DNA from: Syngnathus acus
Taxonomy: Eukaryota; Chordata; Actinopteri; Syngnathiformes; Syngnathidae
Assembly: GCF_901709675.1 (NCBI RefSeq)
Contig: NC_051106.1
Location: 6,582,001-6,646,000, forward strand
DNA: 64,000 bases
Direction: 5' to 3'
Notes under the pieces: model-generated
Seen by the model: only the letters and a program-made list of their open reading frames with translations
Databases searched by the model: none
Told to the model about the DNA's origin: nothing
Shown here: in pieces, positions 24,288 through 42,456 of the stretch
Layout: each line of letters opens with the position of its first letter
Numbering within the stretch: the first letter of the stretch is position 1
Program-made: the position numbers and the translations under genes

Positions 24288-26186
24288 TGTTTACTTCGCT
24301 GGTGTGGGTCTGTCCACTCGTGCTTTGGCGCCAAATATTTTACTTCCTTATTCGTGTCGTCACTTCCGCGAAAGGCGCTTTAACAATAAAACAAAGTCAG
24401 AATCAGAATGAATTTTTCACAGATATACAAAAGTAAAACTTATATAAAAACAACAGCAACAAATAAAAGAAATTTCAAGCAAATATTGGAGTAAAATTTT
24501 ATGATAATTTATTTATTTTCAAAAAGCCTCGAGTTTTTACTTTTTCTTTAAAAAAAAAAAAAAGTTAGCCCCAATTGATTATGGGCAACTTCCAGTCATA
24601 AATTTCATTAACTTAAAAAAATGCCCTTGCCACCTCATCCTGAGCTCAACAATGTCATGAAAAGGATGAAAATTACATGACCAGTACAAGCACAACTACA
24701 CATTATTCCATGAGACAGTTTACTGTAGCAACAGAATCTTTAATATTTTGTAAGATATAAAAATCTTCATCTTTATCATATAATAAGACACACCACGTTT
24801 AGTCAAAGGAACAATGTTTTTTTCCCCTCAATCACAACAAACAAAAGAATGATAGAACTTGATGATCCCTTTTGAGGTAAGACAGCTGGTTGGACAATTT
24901 CACAGCCTCGCAGCTCTTCCCTTCTTTTATGCAAGACATTTCGACACCTTCCTCATCAAGTAGGCCTTTAGGCACCAAGCTGAAAGCAGGACCTACCCTG
25001 GGAAGCTAACACGTCATTTGGAAATCATAAGTGGAAAAGTGTATGCAATCTCACAGGCAGTAACTTGACACATAATCGAATCCCCCAAAAGTTAGGGATG
25101 TTCGGCTTTCAGGTGAAATGTATCGATCAATTCATGACCACCTAATGTTAATTTGCCTATAACCCATTTTCAGGTTCACCCTGAAAATTTCACCTGAAAG
25201 TCAAATACCCCCAATTTTTTATGACCCCGTGTAAAATAAAACTGGCTTGATTCAATGGAGAGAACAGTCTGCCCGGCCTGCTTGTCAATACATTACGAGA
25301 CCTTTTATTTATTTTATTTTTTTAAACACGTATGTAAGCAATGTGCTCAAGTTTGTCTTGCACTATTTTCAAGCGACGCTTTCCTCGGACAAAAATGAAC
25401 ACCAAAAGCAGCCAAGCACAGGAAACAGCATTGAAATTGTAATGGAGGAGGGGGGGGGGGCACAAAAAGCCAATGTAAATGTTTGAACATGCCGAGTCTC
25501 TTTCACAGAAAGCCACCAGAAGATGTGTTGTCAAATAAAACATATAAACATCACACACTGCACGTCATGCAACTGACACTGTAAAAAGAAACAAGATTGA
25601 CGTGAACAAAAAAATTCCCAACAATCCCCATGTTTCTGGCTGTCCCAAAGCCAAAAGAGGCATTTAATGGCAGAAATATATATTTTCATATATTTTGTTT
25701 CTTTTATTCACATTACTAACCCTCCTCGACGTTGACAAAAACTGTTGAACAGCATTTTGGACACTACTGCGGCCGCCGTGCTGCCGGCACAAACGGATTT
25801 AGCGGCGCAAATCCGCTAATGTAAAGCTTATCTTTACGCACGCGCACACACATGCATACACATACAGACAGACAAAAACTGGCAGACAAATAAACGTGCA
25901 GCAAAGTGACGACGTCCAGTGATGGCTGAGCGGGCTTTGTGTGGCATGGTGGTCGTGCAGGAACACAAGTGCGCGCACACGTAGATTACAAACAATCACC
26001 CCCCCCCCCCTCCCCTCCCCTCCCCGTACATCTTTGGCTGGCCCCACTACAAAAGTGAACACAACAAGATGGGTTCTTTCAGAAGGGGGGGGTTCAGGGT
26101 CACAGTCAGGGTTCCTTGGCTGGTAGCGCCCTCCCGAGCGAGCTGGTTGGTTGGGTGGCTTTTTTGTTTCTCTCAAGACAATGTGT
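24288..26186. other. pole2 promoter side and rps6ka1 3' UTR
   Basis: No coding exon is supported. The part next to pole2 is its 5' flank. Most of the rest probably belongs to the rps6ka1 3' UTR (minus strand). It is AT-rich and contains a nested palindrome at 25106-25200, a short G run near 25450 and a C/CCCCT-rich tract at 25999-26020. Confidence 0.45.
25106..25200. repeat. nested inverted repeats
   Basis: Outer arms are a perfect 14-nt inverted pair: CTTTCAGGTGAAAT (25106-25119) and ATTTCACCTGAAAG (25187-25200). Inside the right half lies a second hairpin, ATTTTCAGG (25166-25174), a 5-nt loop, then CCTGAAAAT (25180-25188). The two hairpins overlap by two bases, so they are alternatives. 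It lies in the probable 3' UTR of rps6ka1. Confidence 0.7.
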
Positions 26187-31246
<5,060 letters not shown>

Positions 31247-31344
31247 CTAAGTGGTGTTGGAATGGAGAGTTGACATGATTATTTTTTGTTTGGCTTAGAT
31301 TAGTCACTATGCAAGCACACACACGTGGAGACAGACGGAGTGTT

Positions 31345-31366
31345 GGGGGGGGGGGGGGGGGGGGGG
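31345..31366. repeat. poly-G tract, 22 bases
   Basis: Uninterrupted G run on the plus strand just upstream of the first recognised rps6ka1 exon. Such runs are prone to length error in sequencing. Confidence 0.9.
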
Positions 31367-34300
31367 AATAGGGGGATAGGACAAGTCCGGACAAGTCAGG
31401 ACAGGACAGGAAGTGGCTTTCTCTGCCCTCTCTCTTTCTCTCTCTCATTTCCTCTCTCTCTCTCTCTCTTCTTGAGCTGACTTCACTTCCTTCCGGCTAC
31501 AAAAGCTCAACCTGTACGCAGAAGCCGCTATTCAAAGAGCGGCCTTTCAAAGTCAAAGACACAATGGTGACCACTTATGACTGGACTCCAATGAAATATT
31601 TGAAAGGCAATAATAAATCTCTCCGTGAAAGCAAAGTATAATTCACATTTGTGCAATTTCTGCAGTGTCAAATTTGGAAAAGAATCTCTTTTTTCTTCCT
31701 GAATTTTAGTGATACTTTTTCCTGTTTGCCTCACTGGCTTAAGAAAGGAACATTCCACCCCAAAATCAAAAATGGATGCCTCCGCAATAAGTCCTTACAT
31801 CATCCTCTATGAATTAGGAAGTCGAGAAATGGACATACGAGTTAACAACAATAAATCAATTTATTTGTTTATTGTGTTCATTTTTATCCTTGCCTGTCTG
31901 CTAAGCTATTTGACATGTTAAAGTTAATCAGCTAAAAAAAGTCTGAAATTAAATTAGATGGCCACACACAAAGACATACAAACATATAACAGATTTATTT
32001 GACACGCTCAACATGCTAAAAATCAACAAAAACCTGCCACTTGCCTCTCTCGTGCGTGTTTTGGTGCGGAATAATAACCTCCACATGTCCAAATATTTCC
32101 ATGTCACTTGGAGCCAGCACGCACCGGCTTACAACCGCACAAGATTTACTTTGAGTTAGCCAACATGTTCGATGTGTGTTACTCACTGGCTTTGCATACG
32201 CACACACACACACACACACAGCAAAATGGGAAGTGAGGTTTTTAACCACCTAAGTAGAGTGTGACTACATTGACGAGAACTGGGCACAAAGGGGAAGGTT
32301 ACAGTGAAAATGCGGTAAATTTGAATTTCTGTGTTGCTCTTTCTTTGGAAAGTAGAGTCACTTGCAAAATATTAAAAAAAAAAAAAAAAGTGAAATAGAG
32401 AAAAAGGGGGGGGGGGGTGTCTTCCCCTCTTTAGCTAGCCAAACTATAGGACACAAGAGGAGACCTGCTAACTTGTGAAAAAAAAAAAAACACACAAGGG
32501 GCCAGTGGCAGACACTTAAGAGGAGCCGTCATGCAGAGCCAAGGTTGGCCAAGTAAGGGCATGTTCACTATATACACTCGCAGTCTGTGTAGATGCTAAT
32601 TCATCCCGGCACAGAAGAAAATTGTCACCTCGCAGCATAATAGTCCAATGAATAACACACAATTACAACATTTATCCACGGCTGTCTTGACACGGCTTCC
32701 TCTTTTCCTGCATCTTTTCAACTGGTGACAGTTGGAACAAAGAGCAGCCAAGAGGCCATTACAGGATCCTTTTTTTTCCCAGATTCATGCTTTGTGTCTC
32801 CTTCCACCATTTCTGATCCGCTCCAGATTTACGGCTCGCAGACCACATTGCTTGTACCAAATTTTCAAGCAGTAAATCTATGTGTGCTGACTTTGACCTA
32901 GTATTGTCGAGTTCTGAGAAAGATGATCTGCTGGATGTGTCGCTTGTGCACCCGAACATGTCAGGTGAGAGCTTCTAACGTTTTTGTTTTCCTTTTTGTG
33001 GAGAGGCGGGGCAGACGCTACAAGTGCACCAAATGCAATCCTCCAACCATTAAATCAAGGCGCTTTAATAAAAGCGTAGCCTGGAGCGGTTGAGAAGAGG
33101 CTTAAACTGCAAGGAGAAGTCAAGGATCCAAATAACACAGCTGCTTGCACTGCATTAAGACATAAAACCTCTCGCTACTTCATCTAAGTCTCGTTTTCTG
33201 TTTTTACTCTTTGGGGACTCTTCATTAGGGACTCTTGCATAAATAATAATAAAAAAAAAAAAATCAAATGCCTTTTTAGTCCACCCCTGACAAAGCAGAG
33301 AACCTTCTTGGTCACATGATTCCTTAATCTCCAGGCTTGGTTGGATATTTCATACAGGAAGCTCTTCCGCAACACGAGGTCACCTTTTCACCCCTTTTGG
33401 TGTCGTCCACAACACGGGGTTAAAAGATTGAACATTTAACAGGACGTTCCATCTGCTCGCTGTGAGTGACAGCTGCAAACGGACGTATAGGCTAAAACAT
33501 TTCCATGGAAAAGGCACAGGAAACGTGTGCGGGATTAGCACGGATGCTACAGGAAATCCTGCGTTGGTCAATCTGGAATATTAATAGCACAACAAGGATT
33601 GCGGTAAAATGAGAGGCACGTCAGACAGTTGACATGAGCCTGAGCAGAATGGAAGGATGATGATGATGGTATTAGAGTTTCAATTAAGATAGCAGGCACG
33701 TTAATTATGTCGTTATTGATCCATGAATCGAATTTGAAAAATGTCTTACTTTCCATGCCGTTATGTAAAAAATCTCAGTATTTCAAATGACATGACAAAA
33801 TAGATTCATTATGATTCCGTTACAACAATGGTAACCGTTGTTGCCGCGGTAACCATGTCAACCGTTATTTTGCTCCTGGGTCCAACAATAGTGAAAAGTA
33901 ATAGAAACAAGTAGCAGCAGAGTAAATTCATTGACTGGAATGGAAAATAGACCAAAAATATATTTTGAGGTGGTTTTTGGCGGGGAAATAAGCTTTCCGC
34001 CATGGTAGTAACTGTAAAAGACAAGAGCAACCGGTTGCCACGTTCTCCTCAGTCGACCCTGAAAGGGAGAAGTGTGAAACTATGGCAACTGTGTTCCTCA
34101 TCTTTGTGAGAAGTGGTTGCGAGGACGGCGTCTTTACGCAGGAAACGGCCGTGGACAGCAAGCTTTTATGCCAATCGTTGATGGACGAGTTCTCTTACTG
34201 ACCGAGTGGTCCTTTTAATAGCCTCGAGCAAATACCACCGTGGCCTTTAAAGGTTTTGGGGGGCTTGAGAATAATCACCGGACCAAATCTGAAAAATGTG

Positions 34301-35861
34301 ATGAAAGAAAAAAAAAAAAAAAAAAAAAAAGAGTCATGAATGAAACTCTGAATGAGCAAGAAGGTTTATAGCTACTCAGTGTAAAAAAACATTTTCTACT
34401 ATTGCAGGGCTTGGCGACGCTGAGGACACGGTAACCATGACGACGCCGGCTCGCGGCAACCAAGGATGGATAGAGGAGGGGCTACTGAAGGCAACGGAAA
34501 TATGCTTTGAATTATTTGAAGGGAGGCTGAGGAATAACATCTTTAATTGTTGACGCGCTGACAGACGACGACTCGCGTCCATGTTATGCTGCGTTCGGGT
34601 GAATTTTCTAGTTTGAAATAATTAAAAACATAACCGTATATAATACTTGAAATATTTTTGTGAGGGAACCAACTTTTCTGTTGAAAATGCTTATTGGGGG
34701 TCTATGTGAACACAAACGGTGGAGTAACACATGTAAACAGACAATATAACAATCATGACAGAATTAAAAAAAACATTACCAGTATTACTAATCATCGTTT
34801 TGAGTTTTTTTTTATTGTGAGTCTATTTTTGCATTACACTGCCCAAACTTGTCCCACAGTACTTTCTACTCATCCGACTGCTACTGACAGCAACATACTA
34901 GCGATGCTTTTGATTCCCTCCACCCACAGAATTTAGAGTCTCCCGCAAGCTCGAGGGGGGGCGATTCTGGGTAATTGGGTTATAAACCATGGCCCCGCCT
35001 CTGCGTGTGTGCGCGTTTGGCCAGTAGCTCTGCAGAGCCACCTTCTACCATGAACAGCAGATTCTGTTGATGATAAGCGCACACAAGAGAGCGTCCGCTT
35101 CAGTCGAGAGCACGCACAGACGCACACGAGAGTTATGCCCTTCAAACCAAACACACAGTACAATTGTGTATACAAGTCCGAGATTGTGTCGAGATTTCCA
35201 TAGGCTTTGCTTCAATGCAACACAAACGGTGCAGCAACACATCTAGACTGACAAGCTAATACTTATAAATCGCCTACGCAAAGATCGACCGATATTGCTG
35301 ACGCACTGAGAAGTACTTTCCTTGTTGTCGCCACCGCGTTGTGGTTGTTTTCCGCCAACCACCCGCGATTTTTATCACGCATAAAGAAATAAAAAGCAGT
35401 TATCGGCGGCGGTCTGTTCGGGTGCTTATCGTTGCGCTCGTGACGACATTCAGCGAGAGAAGGGGGAAAAAAAAGGCTTTGGAGGACATTGCAACACAAA
35501 AGTGATGCTATAAGTCAGTGACTACCCCTGCTCCCCCCCCCTCCCTCCTCCTGACCTTCCCGTGGAATGCGGCGTGTTTGGTTCTGCAGGGTTGTTCGAA
35601 CACGCCTCCCTAGCTAGGAATCACAGTGACTGCAACACGCACATGCGATCATCTCGCCGCAGGTTTGTTTGACAGTTTCCCAGTGGCGAGCCCGGCGGGA
35701 AAAGGCCAAGCTGGACGTCGGCGACCCAAGCTGGCCGCCATCTGCGCTTTCCAGGAAGTGCTGTGGAATTGATGTAACCTCGACAAGACCCACAGAGAAT
35801 TCTTGGATTCTTGCAGAAGCAGTCAGAAACCACAGAGATGTGGTTCACAAGAAACTTGCAG

Positions 35862-35905
35862 TAAAATACACCCACCAGCCAAAACATTATGCCCACCAGC
35901 AAAAT
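35862..35905. repeat. dispersed repeat scrap
   Basis: The string CACCAGCCAAAACATTATG resembles a motif repeated widely in animal genomes (CCAGCCAAAACATTATGACC). Only this short piece is present, so no family is assigned. Confidence 0.35.
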
Positions 35906-38618
35906 TTAAAGCGTGCTTGAAATAACAACGTGACGACTGCTGGAGGGGCTTCAATGCAAATCCTACCTCTTAGGCAATAGAGAGGTCAGATTTGTTGAAG
36001 GGCCGTTTCCATGACGACCACATGCGTGAGCATACGCTTAGCGCTCTCCTAGCTAGGCGGGGAAATTCGTAACCTTGCCGTTTCCTGGTTCGCCGGGCTC
36101 CGTGCCCGCCCTAGGCTCCGTCCGCTTGTCAAGTGCGGCGCCTACGCACTCGCTCCTCCGGTAAATATTTAATCGGGTCGAGGAACACTCGACACCGAGG
36201 CTGCTATGAGCTCGACATGGCCACGCAGGGGAATGCGTTGGATTGAACAGGGGTCACCAACATGGTGCCTGCGGGTAATATTCAAGGGCCACATTAGCAG
36301 TCTGTAGGCTTCTTCTAAAAATAGCTCACCATACATTGTGATTTTCTAGGAATTCTTCACAAGACATTTATTTTACGTAGCTGTGCATAATCTCTTATAA
36401 TTTATTTGTATTATTTATTTCTTTAATCCGGTTCAGCACGTGTTGAAACTGCATCAAACTCATTTTTTACGAACAATCGGTCCCATCTTTTCGTTTGGTA
36501 ATATGATTGTCCTCGGTCTCGACTGATGCTTTCCGAGCTGCTTGCGTGCGTTCCCATCTTCTAATTTGTTTCCATAATTTGACTCTGATACGGTGGCCGT
36601 GACCGTCAAAGGCACACTGCACACTTTTCCGTCCGATTCTGTCTATAATTTACTTTGGATCATTTAATAATGAAATGCGGATAAACGGCATATCTTTTAT
36701 CACCGCTCTCATTACGGCAATTTTGCAGGGTCTCCGTGTGAAAGAGGCTCACATTTCTTTTCGCTTCACTCCCATGACTCCCACGCGGGCCGAAAAGGTG
36801 CCTAGCGTTTCCTCTCCCTTGCCTTTTCCAATACCTCATCATCTACGGCCGCCGAACCATACCTTCCTTTTAATCGTGCCCTTTAGTTGCTTCTATCCTA
36901 CCAGCGCCTAACTGCAGTGGAAAAATAAAAAGTCATTAGCCACAATCTCTGGTGCATTACCTCGTTCTAATTTCTGCCCTCTGGCTCGTAAGGTAGGAGC
37001 TCATGCCGCAGTGGGGTGACAATTATGTAACAACAGGCCTGCATTCGACATAAAATTAAATATAGACCAAATTGCTCTTGTAGTTTATTGGTCGCATCCG
37101 TCACTGTTGAAGGCAGAGGCGGAAAAACTTCCCCTCACTCAAGTTAATTTAACAAGAGCGCCGCAATAGTTTAAACATTCATCCCGCGAAAAAACATCAA
37201 TGAGTAAACTTTGACTGAGGTCGAGACATTTTGTTCACTTGAAGGAGAAAACTGGGTAATAATAACTCCTCCCCTGGCACCACGGATGAGATGATTCCCT
37301 CCATCGATACGCCTCGGCCTATGCTGCTCGTGGACGCTGAATCTATACGAGCTGAGGAAGCCCATTAGACGCACTTGATCCGGAAAAAAAAAGTCTGCGG
37401 TCGTCATTAGAGTGCTTCTAATTCCTGTTTTTAATAACTGCAACGGTAAAACGCATACTCGTGAACCCTTCAGAGAGCCATCATCTAATTGGTTACAATT
37501 TTACTGCCTTGATTTCATTTGATGCCCGCTTGCAGTGCAAAAAAAAACAAATCAAGAGCAAAAAGACAGTCAGCAACAAGCTGGCGAGTGGATCACGCAG
37601 CACCTCGCTTGAAATGAAATGAAATATCGCCTCAGTGGTCGCAGGAAACGCATCAACGAAGATGAGACGTGCTAACAAACAACAACGGAGAGCGAAACAA
37701 TTACAGGTGCGGTTCCGATCAAAACGCCGCGATGGATTTTTCCCAAGGCCACGTCAATGTCCTTCCAGGAAAACAATCCCGTTCCATTGGAGAAAGTCAA
37801 TTTCCTCGTCGTCGTATCGAATGCGGGATTCTAATAAATTGAAGCGGAATAAATAGTGGCTCCAAGTGTTGTCCAATCAATTAGCGCGTGAAAAGCACCA
37901 TTCCGGTTGTAATTGAATCTTATTGATGGCGTATTGCAATGCAAGAGAGCAAGGTATCAGATGTGATAAACGAAGCTGTGATTTGGATGAGCGCATTTCC
38001 CCGTGTGGTGACCCCAATCATCGCAGGTCATTATAACGTGAAAGGATGCTAGACGGGCTTCACCCCGCCTCCATTCAATTCACAAGGACTGAACACAAAA
38101 GCCAGCATGAGCACGGTGCCCCTGCAGAATAACACAAGAGGAAACGGGATCGTGTTCCAAAGGGCCAGATAATAATGGAGGCTGGGGAGGATTTAAAAAA
38201 AAAAAAAAAAAAAAAAGGGCTGACTCAGCCATTCTTTACGAGCAAGCTTGTGCACGTTTGTGATGTGATCGTACGCTTAACGGGACAACTGGGGACACGC
38301 AGCCGAAGCTACGGTTGTTTGAAATAAATCATGTAATAGAGAGTAATAAAATACATCTCATTACAACCTAATTACACCCACAGAAGTGGAAAAGAAATCT
38401 CGTCTTAAAATATGAGATGCCTATTGTAGTATCATCGGTGACCTGTGAGAGGCAGCATAGTGCCCGGGGGCAGACTGCTGGAAGATACGAAGAAGAAAAT
38501 GCTAGGCTAACTGTTAGCTTGTCTACATTGTTGTTGGGGGGGAAACAAGTACTAACTGGCCATGTAAACACAGCAGTCCAAATGTCCCCGGTCAAATTAG
38601 TTGTGTCTTTAATTAATC

Positions 38619-38620
<2 letters not shown>

Positions 38621-38668
<48 letters not shown>
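38621..38668. repeat. (GT)n microsatellite, about 48 bp
   Basis: Uninterrupted GT dinucleotides; the open frames crossing it on both strands are artefacts. Confidence 0.95.
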
Positions 38669-38669
<1 letters not shown>

Positions 38670-41600
38670 CCGACCTTGACAGCAGGTGTGACTCCATCTT
38701 CGGCAGTACTCTGGCCATTCTGTCAAAGAGAGCAGAGTTTAGAAAATTATCAGTGTGTGTGTGGCATAAGTAGATATTTAATGTAAAAAAAAAAAAATAA
38801 AAACAAAATACAAAGGGCAAACGCCAAAGACGTGTTGTCCGGTCACATTTAGAATAAGCTGAAGTGATGTCGTGGCTATCCCGAGAGAGAGACATAACGG
38901 TACGTCACAGATTGCTGACTCGTGACGTTTTAGCGGCGACTTTGCCGCTTTGCTGCCTCTTCACATTTGGGACGACAGGGCGCTTGTTTATTCTTTGTGG
39001 GGTTCATCTTGAGAGGGTGACTCATGCACAACGATACACAGGAAATATGATGACTCAGCATTGCTCCAGTTTTGAAGTCTCATTTGTCGTATGGATATTT
39101 TGCTAATGTGATCTTTGAGTCAAGTCAACTTCTTATGGGTCATTATGAGCTGGGACATAGGTCATGACCCCTTAGAGCCCGCGCGAGTGAAAATACAATC
39201 AACGCTTTTACGGTTTTATGGGTAGGTGATGAAATGTGAAAACATGTCCAACTGCTTCCGCATATAAGAAGAAAAAAAGAAGAGCATATTTCGGAATTCT
39301 GCTCCCAAGAGCGCTCCCCCCCCGCCCCCCCCCGGTGAATGCCACAAATTCCACTTTTACTGGCAGCTTTCTGTAGAAGAGAAACAGAAGTCACTTCAAC
39401 CCTGAGATTGAATTCAAGACACTATTACTGTACAAGGGACGTCACTTAAGCCATTTCCTCCAGGCACAAACTACTTGAGATCATTTCCAGTCGAGCCTTG
39501 TGGTCTTTTAATAACATTCGACGTTGTAACACCAAACTTGTTTGTTGGACTTTGAACAAGAACAGTCATATCAACTCCGAGAGCCATAAAGTCAAAATGA
39601 GTAATCTGAGGTCGCCATGGGAACGCCACAGACCACGTTTCTTAATACAAACTGGTGTACCATCAACAGGCCTTTGAAGCAATTATGGATACATTTTCAA
39701 CATGCCGTGGTCCGGTAGTTTTTATTGAAACCTTGATGCCGAGCACTCCGCTCATGCATGTACAGTACACGCTCCCGATACCGTTCCTCCGACACTTTCA
39801 ATCTCATTAGCCACGCTTGGCCGATCCAAGTGGCCCAGTTAATGGCGCCGGCGCTCCCCTGAGCTTCCTCAACGAGAGCGCAGACACACGCGCACCTAAG
39901 CACACAAACAAGGCTCAACACGTTAATAAGCGAGGAGGCCTCTCGATTAAACGCGTGGGAATCGTATTGAGCAAACGTTAGTCCAATAGGCGGCAAAGCG
40001 GAACTTTTCATTCCTGTCTGGTCATAAAAAGTCAACAAGCTCAGGGCTGCTCCGCTGTTTGAGTTGGTGAGATAAATCTGTTTTACTAACATAACACTGT
40101 ATCCAAGCAACAAGAAATACAAGGAGCATCTTTTTAGCCGGTCTTTGTAATCCTAGCCGGCTAAATTTCTCGGTATCTCGGTGAGTATTGATTGACAACC
40201 ACTTTGCTAAATCCACCAAATGGACATTATCTATATTTATTTACCATTTTGGGCTTTTAGGTTTCTGACTCCCACCAATAATCAGGAAAACTAGACCTCC
40301 AAACATTTAGCATTAGCATTTAGCAAAACAAAATATGGTGGAACAATTTCTGCTGAGGATTTCCCACCAGATTTATTTTTGCGGAATGTCTGTCCCGGAA
40401 GTCGGAGATATTATCGAACGTTCTCCTTCACCGCCACAGTCTTGCTCAGGTGTTCCGCAGGTCACGCCCAAATTAGCAGCACTTAATCCCGCGCGGGAGA
40501 TAAAAGCCACGAACTCGAAACGCTCGAGTGCTCGGCCTCGAGAGCAAACACACACTTGACGAGAAACGAAATATTGCATAAGAACCCAAAATAGCTTCAC
40601 TTCTCTAGTCTGCTACACTTTTTAGAGCGGGTGTAACTAATCGTGAAAGTTTTAGAGTACAAGTGAAAGTTTCCGTAGTTGGATGGTGGAGATCTGGTGT
40701 GGATGGATCAGCAGGATCGTGACAAATACCAGAAGCCATTGCAGGTGGCACTGAGTCATAATGGAGGCACAGCGGTGGGGATGATTGCTCCATCTTTATC
40801 AGCGCTGATTCACTTCAGATCAGACGTCATTTCCCCGCAGGAATAAAAATCAATCCGATTTTGACAATAAAGCTGACTGACTTTTTGACTTTGATTCACA
40901 AATGGACCTGGACCAGACCTTAAAGTATCAAGCAAGCCGTGGTGTCATAGCGAAGCAGGTCAACTCGCCCCATCTGTCTCCCGGTCCAACATGCTCAATT
41001 GGTACGTTCTGCTCCGAGGTGTCTGCCGGTGCTAGCAAAGTGTGCAGCGGCCCGATATGGAGCTCACAATGATTAGCGGCGACTGGTGTGATTAAATTTA
41101 TCATAGCTTGGGTGATAATGGTGTTGTGCAGTCCGATGATGGGGAAAAAAACCACATTTATTTTACCCATTTGAAATAAAAGTGCCCATTTTTCCTCCGT
41201 CAATCATGCAATAAAACAGGCAGGCAATTACGCTCGACACTCTTTGCAGGGTCAGCACTAGCATCTGTTCGGAGGTGTTGCTGACAAGTAGACCGGAAAA
41301 AAAAAAAATACGATAACGACACATTATGGGAGGGTGACTCATTATGCTGACTGCGCCAATGTATAATATGGACGGATTCATCAAAACTCATTAAGCCAAC
41401 TCATTAGTTATTAATTCACTCCCGTTGTTGATATTTTTAGATACTTGGGATATGAATTCATAAATTCTTCCTTCTTTCATCTATTTCTCTTGCGCGCTAA
41501 CTTTCGGAAAACCCCGCGGTGGTCTATTTTAGTTTTTGATTCACACTCTAGTAAATGGATGTTCTCTGTGCTCAGTTTTATGGTAATACAAGTCAATGAT

Positions 41601-42391
41601 TAACTGCTTTAGCAAGTTTGGATTCTGTAGAGGAGTCAAGATGTCTTTTTTCGGCCTGGATAAAAAAAAAAAAAAAAATGGGGGCAACTCGTTTAAATGA
41701 GTCAGCATGTCTTCTTTAATGAGAGAAGCTAAAAAAAACAGAATGATTGAGATCAACTTGTGAGAGCAGGATGTTCAGAAAGGGTACCTAAGGTAAACGA
41801 TAAGATATCAACTTCCGGATCAGAATGCCCCCCCCCACAAAAAGGCTTTCAATCGACAAATCAATTCTCACGGTACAGAAGATTGAGGACGTTGTGTAAT
41901 ACCGTGCACAAAAGAGATCAGAGACAGAAGGCATGAATATTACATGTCATCTGGCCCAGCGCACATTTTGGCAGATTCCCGCAGCTGTTCAATTGGATGG
42001 TGTCAATGACATTCTACAGGTTGCCAGAGAATCGGAATCACTTTGAAATCGGGAGGAAACAAAACAGCAACCAGGTGCTTTTCCCCAAATACAGCAAAAT
42101 GCAGTACGATTTCCAAGAATAATCTTTCGGACAATATCCGCAAATCTAATATCCATCAGATGTGCTTGGGTAAATTCATTTCGGGGGGGAGCTGCAGCAG
42201 AGTGGAGAAGTGTATAAGGCACTTATCTGGATTTGGAAATGCTCTTGAGTTGAAGTGACAATGAATATTTCCAAATCAAGATACATGTGGAAATAACTGA
42301 GGTGAAGTGATGAATCACCTCTTTCAGAGTAAATCTGAGGCTTTAAAAAGAAATTATACTGGAGTATTCATTAAGAGGTGATTCACAGTTT

Positions 42392-42456
42392 AGAGGTGCA
42401 GAGTTCGATTCCGGACTCGCCTTCCTGTGTGGAGTTTGCATGTTCTCCCCGTGGCA
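42392..42456 (+). mobile_element. SINE fragment with tRNA B-box
   Basis: Contains AGTTCGATTCC, a tRNA-like RNA polymerase III B box, followed by CCTTCCTGTGTGGAGTTTGC and ATGTTCTCCCCGTG. These are hallmarks of an abundant fish tRNA-derived SINE core. The element is truncated on both sides. Confidence 0.65.

Noticed and set aside
35669-35920. 83-codon plus-strand frame in the gene-free block
   Set aside because: Its end runs into a dispersed repeat (CACCAGCCAAAACATTATG) and no splice structure or homology supports it.
38368-38895. 175-codon and 118-codon frames
   Set aside because: Both cross the (GT)24 tract and show no splice or protein similarity.
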